A stretch of DNA of 64,000 nucleotides from a bacterium. GTDB lineage: Bacteria > SZUA-79 > Acidulodesulfobacterales > Acidulodesulfobacteraceae. Made by a program: the position numbers and the translations under genes. The notes under the pieces are model-generated. The model searched no databases. It saw only the letters and a program-made list of their open reading frames with translations, and was not told the origin of the DNA. This document shows positions 52,786 to 60,617 of the stretch, piece after piece. Location of the stretch: positions 1 through 64,000 of the forward strand of contig JAJZVN010000001.1 of the NCBI GenBank assembly GCA_021845685.1, in the 5' to 3' direction. Position 1 is the stretch's first letter. Each line of letters begins with the position of its first letter.

Positions 52786-53593
52786 TTAATCTTACTCCTG
52801 AAAATTTTATTGCAGATAAAATAATATCGTCTTTTTCAGCATATACCTTTTTGTTAAGCAGTTCTTTATCCATAATTTCAATGTATTCTACTTTAAATTT
52901 ATTATTTATCAATTCTTTTATAGCATAATGCCTGAGTTTTTCAGCCGAATTTTCGCCCTCATTAAATAATTTAGCCGTATTATTTAAAACTTTATAAAAA
53001 TTGCATGCTTGTTTTTTATCATTTTCATTAAAATATGAATTTCTTGAACTTAAAGCAAGGCCGCATTTCTCCCTCATTGTAGGGACAGGTATTATTTTAA
53101 CGTCCAAAAAATAATCTTCGGTCATTTTTTTTATGAGTATATACTGTTGATAATCTTTTAACCCAAAAAAAGCAAAATCAGGCTTAATTATTAATAAAAG
53201 TTTCATAACAATCGTTAAAACACCCTTAAAATGTCCAGTCCTATGTAAACCGCACAACTTATCGGAAAGAGATTCATTGCTTATAAAAGTATCAGTCCCT
53301 TTTATTATTGAATTATCAGGCATATATATATAATCTGCTTTTAATTGTTCAAGTTTTTTAATATCTCCTTCAATGTCTCTCGGGTATTTGCTGAAATCTT
53401 CGGAAGGACCGAATTGAAGAGGATTTACATAAATTGAAACAAAAACTTTTCCAAATTTTAAACCCTCTTTGACAAGGTTTAAATGTCCGTAATGAAGTTT
53501 CCCCATAGTCGGAACCAGCGATATTTTCTGGTTATCGGCTTTTAATTTTCTGCTTAATGCCTTTGCATCTTCTATTTTAGTTATTATTTCCAT
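52763..53593 (-). CDS. panC: pantothenate synthetase
   Basis: The enzyme condenses pantoate and beta-alanine with ATP to give pantothenate, the last step before coenzyme A synthesis. The adenylyl-transferase motif TMGKLHYGHLNLV (with H-x-G-H), FVSIYVNPLQF, FGLKDYQQ and MREKCGLALSSRN are all present. Length 276 aa is normal. Its start overlaps the 3' end of the upstream amidohydrolase gene by 17 nt, implying coupling. The beta-alanine supplier panD is 5.5 kb upstream on the same strand. The stop region overlaps a repeat shared with cpoB. Confidence 0.95.
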   Translation of the reverse strand: MEIITKIEDAKALSRKLKADNQKISLVPTMGKLHYGHLNLVKEGLKFGKVFVSIYVNPLQFGPSEDFSKYPRDIEGDIKKLEQLKADYIYMPDNSIIKGTDTFISNESLSDKLCGLHRTGHFKGVLTIVMKLLLIIKPDFAFFGLKDYQQYILIKKMTEDYFLDVKIIPVPTMREKCGLALSSRNSYFNENDKKQACNFYKVLNNTAKLFNEGENSAEKLRHYAIKELINNKFKVEYIEIMDKELLNKKVYAEKDDIILSAIKFSGVRLIDNIFLT

Positions 53594-55127
53594 TGCAATA
53601 AATTTCCTTCCCCCCTATAAAAACTTTTAATATATCTTTTTCTTCTAAATTGATGATTTCATCAAAAACATTAATTTCATTCAGTTCTAAATTTTCAGGA
53701 ATCTTAAATATTACGAAATCGGCATAAGAATTTTTTTCTAATGTTCCTGTTACAAATGGAATATTTAATATTTTAGCATTATTTTTGGTCGCCATTTCAA
53801 ATAATTCTTTAGAAGAAATGCCGCAGCCGATTAAATCTTTATCGTTATATTTTATATTTTCATGGTCAATTTGTAAATTATTATGAATTTTTCTTGCATA
53901 TTTTAATTCATCAAGAATGCTTATTGAATCGTTAGAATACAGACTATCGGTTCCCAATCCTGCAATTATATTATTATCCAATATTTTTCTTAACGGGAGT
54001 TTGTTTGATTTAAAAAAGCTATTGCTTCGCGGACAATGAATAACGGATGATTTTAAATCTTTGATTGTTTTAATATCATCGCCGTTTACCTCGTTAGCAT
54101 GAATTAATGAAGTTTTTGGGGATAAAATTCCGACGGATTTTAAATATTGAACAGGGGTCGAATATTTTATTCCGTATTTTTCGGAAGGGTTATTAAATTC
54201 TTTTAAGTTTAAAGCCGCCAGTAAATTTTCAGATATATCGCCTATACCTTCCGATAAAAATTGAATTTCAGATTTATGCTCAGATGCATGGACAGTTAAA
54301 TCTAAACCCCATTGTTTATTTTTTTCGGATAATATTTTAAAAAGCGCAGGTGAAACAGAATAAATAGAATGAGGGGAGACACCTATTGAGATAAATTTTT
54401 TATAATTATTGCCGGCAGTATCGTTTTTATTAATATCATTTTTTAATATATCTTTCAATTCTTTTATTTTGTCATTCGATAAAGAAGGATCCAAGCCTAT
54501 TATCTCTATATATGCTTTTACTCTCGGAATGCCGGTTGAAAAAATATCATTATTATTATTGCCTATTCTGCCGCAGCCGGCAGCACTGTGGGCAGCATCT
54601 GATTTAGTGTATTTTAAAATTTTATTTTTATTATGTATTCTTTCAAAATCTAAAGCGCTGCAATTAATTTCATTAAATTTTTTATAATCAGATATATATT
54701 TATTAAACTGGGAAATAGGCACAATATCTCCTATCGCGGTTACACCTGCCCTTATAGATGTATTATATGCTTTTTGACGTATATCTGCTATTTCTTTATC
54801 AGATAAATTAGTACGTCTTTTAATCAAAGAAATTACCCATTCTGAAAAAATATGCGGGGTATTTTTATCCGCTGCCATAGTCAGTTCCGTATGGATATGG
54901 GCATTTATTAATCCCGGTATAATCAGCGTTGAATAATTATAATTATTATTAGCGCTAATAGCTTTGGGATAATTTTTGTTCTTATCTGCTGATATGATTT
55001 TACCTGTATTTAGATTTACCGATAATTCAGCATCTTTTAACAAAAAAGGAGCAGGTAGATTTAAATTGGTTAAAATAAATTTAGAATTTATTTTAAATAT
55101 TTTTTTATCAGAATTATATAAATACAC
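53577..55127 (-). CDS. amidohydrolase-superfamily deaminase
   Basis: This is a cytosolic metal-dependent hydrolase of the TrzA/AtzA/MtaD class. The metal-binding HxH is in LINAHIHTE, a further His-Glu pair is in VHASEHK, and the later His and catalytic Asp are in LIHANE and GLGTDSLYSND. HCPRSNSFF is typical of adenosine- or aminofutalosine-type deaminases in this class. Substrate could be methylthioadenosine, S-adenosylhomocysteine or aminodeoxyfutalosine; sequence alone does not decide. The start is GTG at 55127 with a weak ribosome binding site, so it is uncertain. Asn-rich inserts lie near residues 55 and 190. panC overlaps its end. Confidence 0.8.
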   Translation of the reverse strand: MYLYNSDKKIFKINSKFILTNLNLPAPFLLKDAELSVNLNTGKIISADKNKNYPKAISANNNYNYSTLIIPGLINAHIHTELTMAADKNTPHIFSEWVISLIKRRTNLSDKEIADIRQKAYNTSIRAGVTAIGDIVPISQFNKYISDYKKFNEINCSALDFERIHNKNKILKYTKSDAAHSAAGCGRIGNNNNDIFSTGIPRVKAYIEIIGLDPSLSNDKIKELKDILKNDINKNDTAGNNYKKFISIGVSPHSIYSVSPALFKILSEKNKQWGLDLTVHASEHKSEIQFLSEGIGDISENLLAALNLKEFNNPSEKYGIKYSTPVQYLKSVGILSPKTSLIHANEVNGDDIKTIKDLKSSVIHCPRSNSFFKSNKLPLRKILDNNIIAGLGTDSLYSNDSISILDELKYARKIHNNLQIDHENIKYNDKDLIGCGISSKELFEMATKNNAKILNIPFVTGTLEKNSYADFVIFKIPENLELNEINVFDEIINLEEKDILKVFIGGKEIYCNGNNN

Positions 55128-55238
55128 TTTTTTTGGACTGTTTTATTTTACTTTATCTATTTTGCAGGCTTATTATTTGTCATGTTATATTCTATACAAA
55201 GATAATCTTCATATTTTTATATGATATGATTTTATTTA

Positions 55239-55349
55239 GCTATATATTATAAATGCGCGTGATATTATTCTAAACCTGACAGAGAATTATGGACTGCTAC
55301 TCTCCCCGGTTGCTATATATTATAAATGCGCGCAATACTATTCTAAACC
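55239..55349. repeat. duplicated rsmA 3' end
   Basis: A 38-nt sequence at 55312-55349, which includes the last codons of rsmA, recurs at 55239-55276 (period 73, spacer 35 nt). Both begin GCTATATATTATAAATGCGCG and end ATTCTAAACC (split here to show key parts), with three mismatches. The spacer contains the GC-rich CTCTCCCCGG. Confidence 0.88.
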
Positions 55350-56207
55350 AAGATAGTCTTTATATTTTATTGCAATTTTAATAAATTCGTTTAAAGTTAA
55401 AGACTGAGGTCTTTTGTCTAAATCTATATTTGAATCTTCATACATTTTTACTTTTATATCCGGAGGGATACCTTGAAAAGACGCATATATTGAATTTCTT
55501 AATTTTTTTCTTCTTAATTTAAATAACTGATGAACAAAATAGCTAAAATAAGGAGAGTTTGCAGCCCATTTTATATTTTCGGAGTATTTTAAATCTTCAA
55601 ATTTATTTATATCTAAAGGAGTCATTTTGATTACCGATGAATCAATTTTAGGCTGCGGATTGAAATTTTCTTTAAAAACATTAAATAATAGTTCAATTTC
55701 AAAATTGGCCTCAACAATAACACTAAAAGCGCTTCTTGCGGATTCATCGCTTTTCGCAAGCAGTCTTTCCGCAAACTCTTTTTGAAACATTAAGGTAAAG
55801 TCTGAGAAAGCCTCTTTCTCTTTAATAAATTTTGCCATTATAGGGCTTGAAATTTCATAAGGGAGATTTGAAATTAATCTTAATTTTGAATTTAAAGTAT
55901 TAGAGAGTTCTATAAAATTAAATTGTAAAACATCTATATTTATCAATTTTGCAGTATCATTTTTTTTAAGCTTATTATTATTTAAAAATAGCTTTCCTTC
56001 CACATAAGACAAATAAAAAGGATCTATTTCAATTATTGTTAAAGTTTTAACTTTATCTGCTAATAAATCTGTTAAAATTCCTTCCCCAGGTCCTATTTCG
56101 ACGATATTGTCATTTTCTGTAAAATTGCAAGATTTTACTATATTTTTTGCAATTTCTTTATTTATTAAAAAATTTTGACCGAATTTAACTTTTTTTTTAT
56201 TATCCAT
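55338..56207 (-). CDS. rsmA: 16S rRNA dimethyladenosine transferase (KsgA)
   Basis: This SAM-dependent enzyme dimethylates A1518 and A1519 of 16S rRNA and checks small-subunit assembly. KKVKFGQNFLI at the N-terminus, the SAM motif IVEIGPGEGILTDLL, and the catalytic LISNLPYEISSPI are clear. Length is 289 aa, with a short Lys/Asn insert near residue 75. It follows tsaD on the minus strand with a 70-nt gap. A copy of its 3' end lies 73 nt downstream. Confidence 0.95.
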   Translation of the reverse strand: MDNKKKVKFGQNFLINKEIAKNIVKSCNFTENDNIVEIGPGEGILTDLLADKVKTLTIIEIDPFYLSYVEGKLFLNNNKLKKNDTAKLINIDVLQFNFIELSNTLNSKLRLISNLPYEISSPIMAKFIKEKEAFSDFTLMFQKEFAERLLAKSDESARSAFSVIVEANFEIELLFNVFKENFNPQPKIDSSVIKMTPLDINKFEDLKYSENIKWAANSPYFSYFVHQLFKLRRKKLRNSIYASFQGIPPDIKVKMYEDSNIDLDKRPQSLTLNEFIKIAIKYKDYLGLE

Positions 56208-56277
56208 TTTTATTTATATTAAATGTATTAATATTTATTGCCTGCTTATTCATTTATTGTTAAATTAAAATATTAAT

Positions 56278-57318
56278 TTATAGTTCCCATGAAGGTTCAG
56301 CATTTATATTATAGAATATTTCTTTGTTAATAATCGGATCAACAGGTTTTTTAAAATAGCCCGTGTATCCTATCATAGCTGCATTATCTGTGCTATAAGC
56401 AGGTTCAGGGAAAAAAACATTTAATTTACCGCTTTCAAGAAAAATACTTCTTATCCTAGAATTTGCCGAAACCCCTCCTGAAATCGAAACATCTTTTATT
56501 CCAGTATATTCGCATACCGACATAACTTTTTTATATAAAATTTTTGCGATTGTTTCTCTTAGGCATGCAAAGATATCAAAGACGGTTTCTTCTTGCAAAT
56601 GCTTTGGACCGCCCAACTTGTTAATTTCCGATATTACCTGTGTTTTTAACCCGCTAAAACTTAAATCAAAATTACCTGAATGTTCCATAGGCATAGAGAA
56701 ATTAAAAGCGTTAATGCTGCCTTTTTCGGCTAATTCATCAATAATTTTGCCGCCCGGATATCCATAATTTAAAAAATTTGATATTTTGTCAAATGCTTCT
56801 CCGCATGCATCGTCTCTTGTTTTTCCAATCAGTTTTATATCTTCGTGAGATTTTACTATATAAATATGAGAATGTCCACCTGATATAACAAGAGCTATAA
56901 AAGGAAAAACCTCTTTAATATTGCTATTCAAAAAAGGACTAAAGATATGACCTTCAATATGATTTACCGCAGTAATAGGAATTTTAAGAGCATAGCTTAA
57001 AGTTTTAGCCGTCATAAGTCCGACAAGTAAAGACCCTGCAAGACCTGGACCTGAAGTAACGGATACTAAGCTTATTTCTTTTAATTTTATATTTGCTTTT
57101 GATAATGCGATATTGACGGCGGGTATAGCGCTTTTTATGTGATTTCTTGAAGCTAATTCAGGAACTACTCCTCCATAAATTCCATGTATAAAATCCTGAG
57201 AATATACAACATTTGAAATTATATTAATTTTTGAATCGTTTTTTTTAAGAATTGAACAAGAAAAATCATCGCAGCTTGATTCTATCGCAAGATTTAAATT
57301 TGATGAAAATAATTTCAT
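56278..57318 (-). CDS. tsaD: tRNA t6A37 threonylcarbamoyltransferase TsaD
   Basis: This enzyme transfers the threonylcarbamoyl group to A37 of ANN-decoding tRNAs. AIESSCDDFSCSIL, the metal motif HIEGH, ALVISGGHSHIY and SVSGGVSANSRIR define the family. Length 346 aa is typical. It makes the substrate used by MtaB (encoded at about 5 kb), which thiomethylates t6A37. It lies 10 nt after glpK and before rsmA on the minus strand. Confidence 0.95.
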   Translation of the reverse strand: MKLFSSNLNLAIESSCDDFSCSILKKNDSKINIISNVVYSQDFIHGIYGGVVPELASRNHIKSAIPAVNIALSKANIKLKEISLVSVTSGPGLAGSLLVGLMTAKTLSYALKIPITAVNHIEGHIFSPFLNSNIKEVFPFIALVISGGHSHIYIVKSHEDIKLIGKTRDDACGEAFDKISNFLNYGYPGGKIIDELAEKGSINAFNFSMPMEHSGNFDLSFSGLKTQVISEINKLGGPKHLQEETVFDIFACLRETIAKILYKKVMSVCEYTGIKDVSISGGVSANSRIRSIFLESGKLNVFFPEPAYSTDNAAMIGYTGYFKKPVDPIINKEIFYNINAEPSWEL

Positions 57319-57328
57319 AATATTTTAA

Positions 57329-58807
57329 TTAATTTGACCAATATAAAGTTTTTGACACTGCCTGTTTCCACTTATCGTAATACAATTTTCTTTCATTTTC
57401 GCTTATTTTCGGAGTGAATACTTTTTTTATTTTGTATAGTTTTAAGTATTCTTCTATAGACCATAATCCTGAATATATGCCTGAAAAACCGGCTATGCCG
57501 AACGCGGTCATTTCTGAAATAGTTGTCCGTTCTACGGGGATTCCGAGAATATCCGATTGAAACTGCATTAAAAAATTATTTTCGCTTGCTTTACCGTCGA
57601 CTCTTAATTTATAAGGCATATTAAACAATTCGTTAATAACGTCTTTAGTAGAATAAGCTAATGATTCTAATGCAGCCCTGACAATATTTTCTTTTGTGGT
57701 TTTACCCGTTATGCCTATAATCATTCCTCTTGCGCTGCTATTCCAGTATGGAGCGCCTAGTCCCGATAAGGCAGGCACAAAGTAAACCCCCTCGTTGGAA
57801 TTTAATTTTTCAGACGATTTATCGGTTTCAGAATATGATTTTATAATTTTTAGACCGTCCTTCAGCCAATTAATCAACGCTCCTCCCGTAAAAATGCTTC
57901 CTTCAACCGCGTAATAAGTCTCGTTTTTAATAGTCCATGCAATTGTTGAGACTAATTTATCTGATTTAAAAGGCTGTCTTCCTGATTGTGCCATTACAAA
58001 TAATCCTGTTCCGTATGTATTTTTTACTATTCCGCCGTCAAAAGATGCATGCGCAAATAGAGATGCCTGCTGGTCTCCCAGAATTCCTATTATCGGTATT
58101 CTTTTAGTGAAATTTCCTTCTAAATATTTAGGATTCAAAAACCCAAAGATACTGCTGCTGCTTTTTACTTCAGGCAGAATATTTTCAGGTATTTTGAAAA
58201 TATTGAGTAATTCATTATCGTATTTTAATGTATTTATATTATATAATAATGTCCGCGATGCGTTTGAAGTATCCGTAAAATGATTTTTTTCTTCCGTTAA
58301 ATTCCATAAAATCCATGAATCAACCGTTCCGAATAAAATTTCATTTTTAAGGATAGATTCTTTGACGCCTGCAACATTATCAATAATCCATTTTATTTTT
58401 GTAGCAGAAAAATAAGGATCTAAAAATAAACCTGTTTTTTCTTTAATTAGTTCTGAATAGTTTTTTAAGTTTTCGCAAATATTTTCTGTTCTGCGGCATT
58501 GCCAAACAATAGCGTTATAAACAGGCTTGCCTGTTTTTTTATTCCATAAAATTGATGTTTCTCTTTGATTAGTTATTCCGATTGATAAAATATCATAGTT
58601 TTTGCTTTCGCAAAACGATATTGTTTTCTGCAATGATTTAAGCGCCGTATTTAAAATATCGAACGGATCTTGTTCTACCCAGGCAGGGACAGGAAAAATC
58701 TGAGGAAATTTATAATAAAAATTAGAAATAATTTTACCTTTTTTATCAAAAGCTATACTTCTATTTCCCGTTGTTCCAAGGTCAAGAGCAATAACGCATT
58801 TTCCCAT
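57329..58807 (-). CDS. glpK: glycerol kinase
   Basis: The enzyme phosphorylates glycerol to sn-glycerol 3-phosphate. LDLGTTGNRSIAFD, AWVEQDPFDI, IGITNQRETS, WQCRRT and NTYGTGLFVMAQ match the FGGY kinase family, glycerol type. Length 492 aa is typical. The tsaD gene follows after 10 nt. No glpF or glpD is near. A decayed copy of its 5' end lies 70 nt upstream. Confidence 0.95.
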   Translation of the reverse strand: MGKCVIALDLGTTGNRSIAFDKKGKIISNFYYKFPQIFPVPAWVEQDPFDILNTALKSLQKTISFCESKNYDILSIGITNQRETSILWNKKTGKPVYNAIVWQCRRTENICENLKNYSELIKEKTGLFLDPYFSATKIKWIIDNVAGVKESILKNEILFGTVDSWILWNLTEEKNHFTDTSNASRTLLYNINTLKYDNELLNIFKIPENILPEVKSSSSIFGFLNPKYLEGNFTKRIPIIGILGDQQASLFAHASFDGGIVKNTYGTGLFVMAQSGRQPFKSDKLVSTIAWTIKNETYYAVEGSIFTGGALINWLKDGLKIIKSYSETDKSSEKLNSNEGVYFVPALSGLGAPYWNSSARGMIIGITGKTTKENIVRAALESLAYSTKDVINELFNMPYKLRVDGKASENNFLMQFQSDILGIPVERTTISEMTAFGIAGFSGIYSGLWSIEEYLKLYKIKKVFTPKISENERKLYYDKWKQAVSKTLYWSN

Positions 58808-58893
58808 ATATATTATTCGCCATGATTAATTTTTTGCGTATTAAATAAAATTGATAAGCAATAACGTATTTTTCCATATATTATTCGTTATGC
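58788..58893. repeat. duplicated glpK 5' end
   Basis: The first 20 nt of glpK plus its upstream bases (58788-58824) recur at 58858-58893, period 70. Read on the minus strand the copy is ATGGAAAAATACGTTATTGC against the gene's ATGGGAAAATGCGTTATTGC, preceded in both by CGAATAATATAT-like sequence. The copy does not continue as a glycerol kinase. Confidence 0.85.
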
Positions 58894-59112
58894 CTATCTA
58901 TCTTTATCTATCTGTTGCATTATATTTATGTTAATATTCCTTAACTCAACTTCACCGCTTTTATTATTATAAAATTATAACTTATTGATATTGTTGCATT
59001 TTATTTTTTATTTTGTAATCCCCATAGACATTTTTATTGCCCCCCCCATAAATCATAAATATAGTAATATCAATATGTTGCTGTTAATTATGGTGAAGTC
59101 GGGTTAATACTT
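58894..59112. other. glpK-panD intergenic region
   Basis: This stretch is AT-rich, with a C8 run at 59040-59047 that stands out in this genome. The motif TTGTTGCATT.. TATTTT recurs loosely around 58912-59005. No promoter or RNA could be supported. Confidence 0.4.
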
Positions 59113-59484
59113 TCATATGTCCGAAAGGGCGGGGTGATTGACGATATGATTCTCCTCATTTACATAAACAAGTTTTGGTTTAAATGAATTTGACTCTTTA
59201 TCATCATATAAAGCAAAAGTTGCAATAATAATTACGTCATTTATTTGCACAAGCCTGGATGCTGCTCCGTTTACTATTATATTCCCCGAATTTTTAGGCG
59301 CTACAATAGCATACGTGTCAAATCTATTCCCGTTATTTACATCCCATATGCTTACTTTTTCATACGGTAATATATAGGCTTCTTCCATTAGTTTTTCGTC
59401 TATTGAAATTGACCCTTCGTAACCAAGATTAGCATCGGTAATCTTGACCCTGTGTATTTTTGATTTTAGGAGAAATCTTTGCAT
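59113..59484 (-). CDS. panD: aspartate 1-decarboxylase
   Basis: This pyruvoyl enzyme makes beta-alanine for pantothenate. Self-cleavage is expected at Gly-Ser in LGYEGSISID (S25 or close), with the N-terminal QRFLLKSKIHRVKIT and the NGAASRL loop conserved. Length 123 aa is within the usual 115-127. The last ten or so residues (after NHIV) are encoded by a GC-rich string, GTCAATCACCCCG on the minus strand, that is shared with a non-coding repeat at 38 kb. The tail may therefore be repeat-derived. It lies 31 nt after fxsA. Confidence 0.93.
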   Translation of the reverse strand: MQRFLLKSKIHRVKITDANLGYEGSISIDEKLMEEAYILPYEKVSIWDVNNGNRFDTYAIVAPKNSGNIIVNGAASRLVQINDVIIIATFALYDDKESNSFKPKLVYVNEENHIVNHPALSDI

Positions 59485-59515
59485 TTATGAAAATTTGAAT
59501 TATTAAAAAATTAAA

Positions 59516-59980
59516 TTAAAATTTTTTGAATATAATGAATTTTTTTTTAAGTTCTTCCGAATCGGAGTTACCGTTTGCATTATAATTTGCATTATAATGA
59601 ACAAAAGAACCTTTAAATTTATTTTTGATATATTTAAATATTAAAAAAAGTAAAAAATAATTTAAGAAAGGTATTAAAAATAAAATAGCGATAGCATCGG
59701 TTAAAAAGCCCGGTATTAAAAATAAAATTCCTGCAATAAAAAAAGATGCCGTTTTTAATATATTTTTTGAAGGAGATTTGACATTGTAAAAATCGTTCAG
59801 CGCATTTTTAAACGAATTGCTTTTAATTTTTTTTGATATTATATAACCAATAATGCTGAAACCTGCCAATAACAAAAATGCGTAAAAAAATCCTATTATA
59901 AATGCAACTTCAACAAATATATATACTTCTACGAATATATAAATTAAAACGGTAAAAAATAATTTAGCTATAATCCCCAT
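59516..59980 (-). CDS. fxsA: FxsA-family membrane protein
   Basis: This is a small inner-membrane protein with four hydrophobic segments at about residues 3-22, 24-47, 72-92 and 95-113. The ASFFIAGILFLIPGFLTDAIA segment is the family hallmark (FxxAGxLLIxPGFxTD). Length is 154 aa with an Asn-rich cytosolic tail. In E. coli FxsA overproduction affects F exclusion by phage T7; its normal role is unclear. It begins the minus-strand run leading to panD. Confidence 0.85.
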   Translation of the reverse strand: MGIIAKLFFTVLIYIFVEVYIFVEVAFIIGFFYAFLLLAGFSIIGYIISKKIKSNSFKNALNDFYNVKSPSKNILKTASFFIAGILFLIPGFLTDAIAILFLIPFLNYFLLFLIFKYIKNKFKGSFVHYNANYNANGNSDSEELKKKFIIFKKF

Positions 59981-60617
59981 AATGTTTAATTATATATTTA
60001 TTTTAATTTTAAGTCAAATTAAAGAAAAAAAAGAAAAACAAAATGAATAATTTAATGCTAAAATTATTATTTGCAAAATATTATAATTATATAATAAATA
60101 ATAATTATAATATTATATTAAATTAAATTATATTATATTATATTATATTCAATTGAAGCAAAAAAATATTAATAAAATATTTTATTAAATAATGGAAACA
60201 TTTAATTTAACAAAACTTGAAAATTTATTTTTTTAAGATATAATTAATAATAATATTAAGTATATCTTTAAGTATATCTTTAAGTATATCTTTAAATATA
60301 TCTTAAATATATCTTGAAAGATTAAAAAATTAATTTACTAATCTAATTTACTACTTTACTACTTGATAATTATTTAATATTTACTACTTAATAATTACTT
60401 AATAATATTGAAAAAATTTAATTTAACAAAACTTGAAAATTTATTTTTTTAAGATATTATTAATAATAATGCTAAATATATCTTTAAATATATCTTTAAA
60501 TATATCTTAAATTAGATTAATAAATTAATTTACTAATTTACTAATTTACTAATCTACTAATTTACTTTACTACTTAATACTTACTTAACAATTACTTGAC
60601 AATAAGGATGCAAAAAA
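59981..60617. repeat. 216-bp tandem duplication with nested 12-nt arrays
   Basis: TTTAATTTAACAAAACTTGA and the 20 bases after it occur at 60201 and 60417, an offset of 216 nt. Each copy then carries a 12-nt array (AAGTATATCTTT x3 from 60258 in the first, AAATATATCTTT in the second from about 60474) and a run of TTTACTA/CTACTTAATA words. The second copy ends at the ribosome binding site of the next gene. The 59981-60200 part is AT-only low-complexity DNA. No gene is seen. Confidence 0.88.

Noticed and set aside
3503-58893. Repeat-spacer-repeat units resembling mini CRISPR arrays
   Set aside because: Repeat length and period look CRISPR-like, but the repeats differ at every locus, are derived from neighbouring gene ends, have only two or three copies, and no cas genes are present.
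60596-60601. TTGACA just before the DUF4912-like gene
   Set aside because: It is about 20 nt from the start codon, leaving no room for a -10 box and leader.
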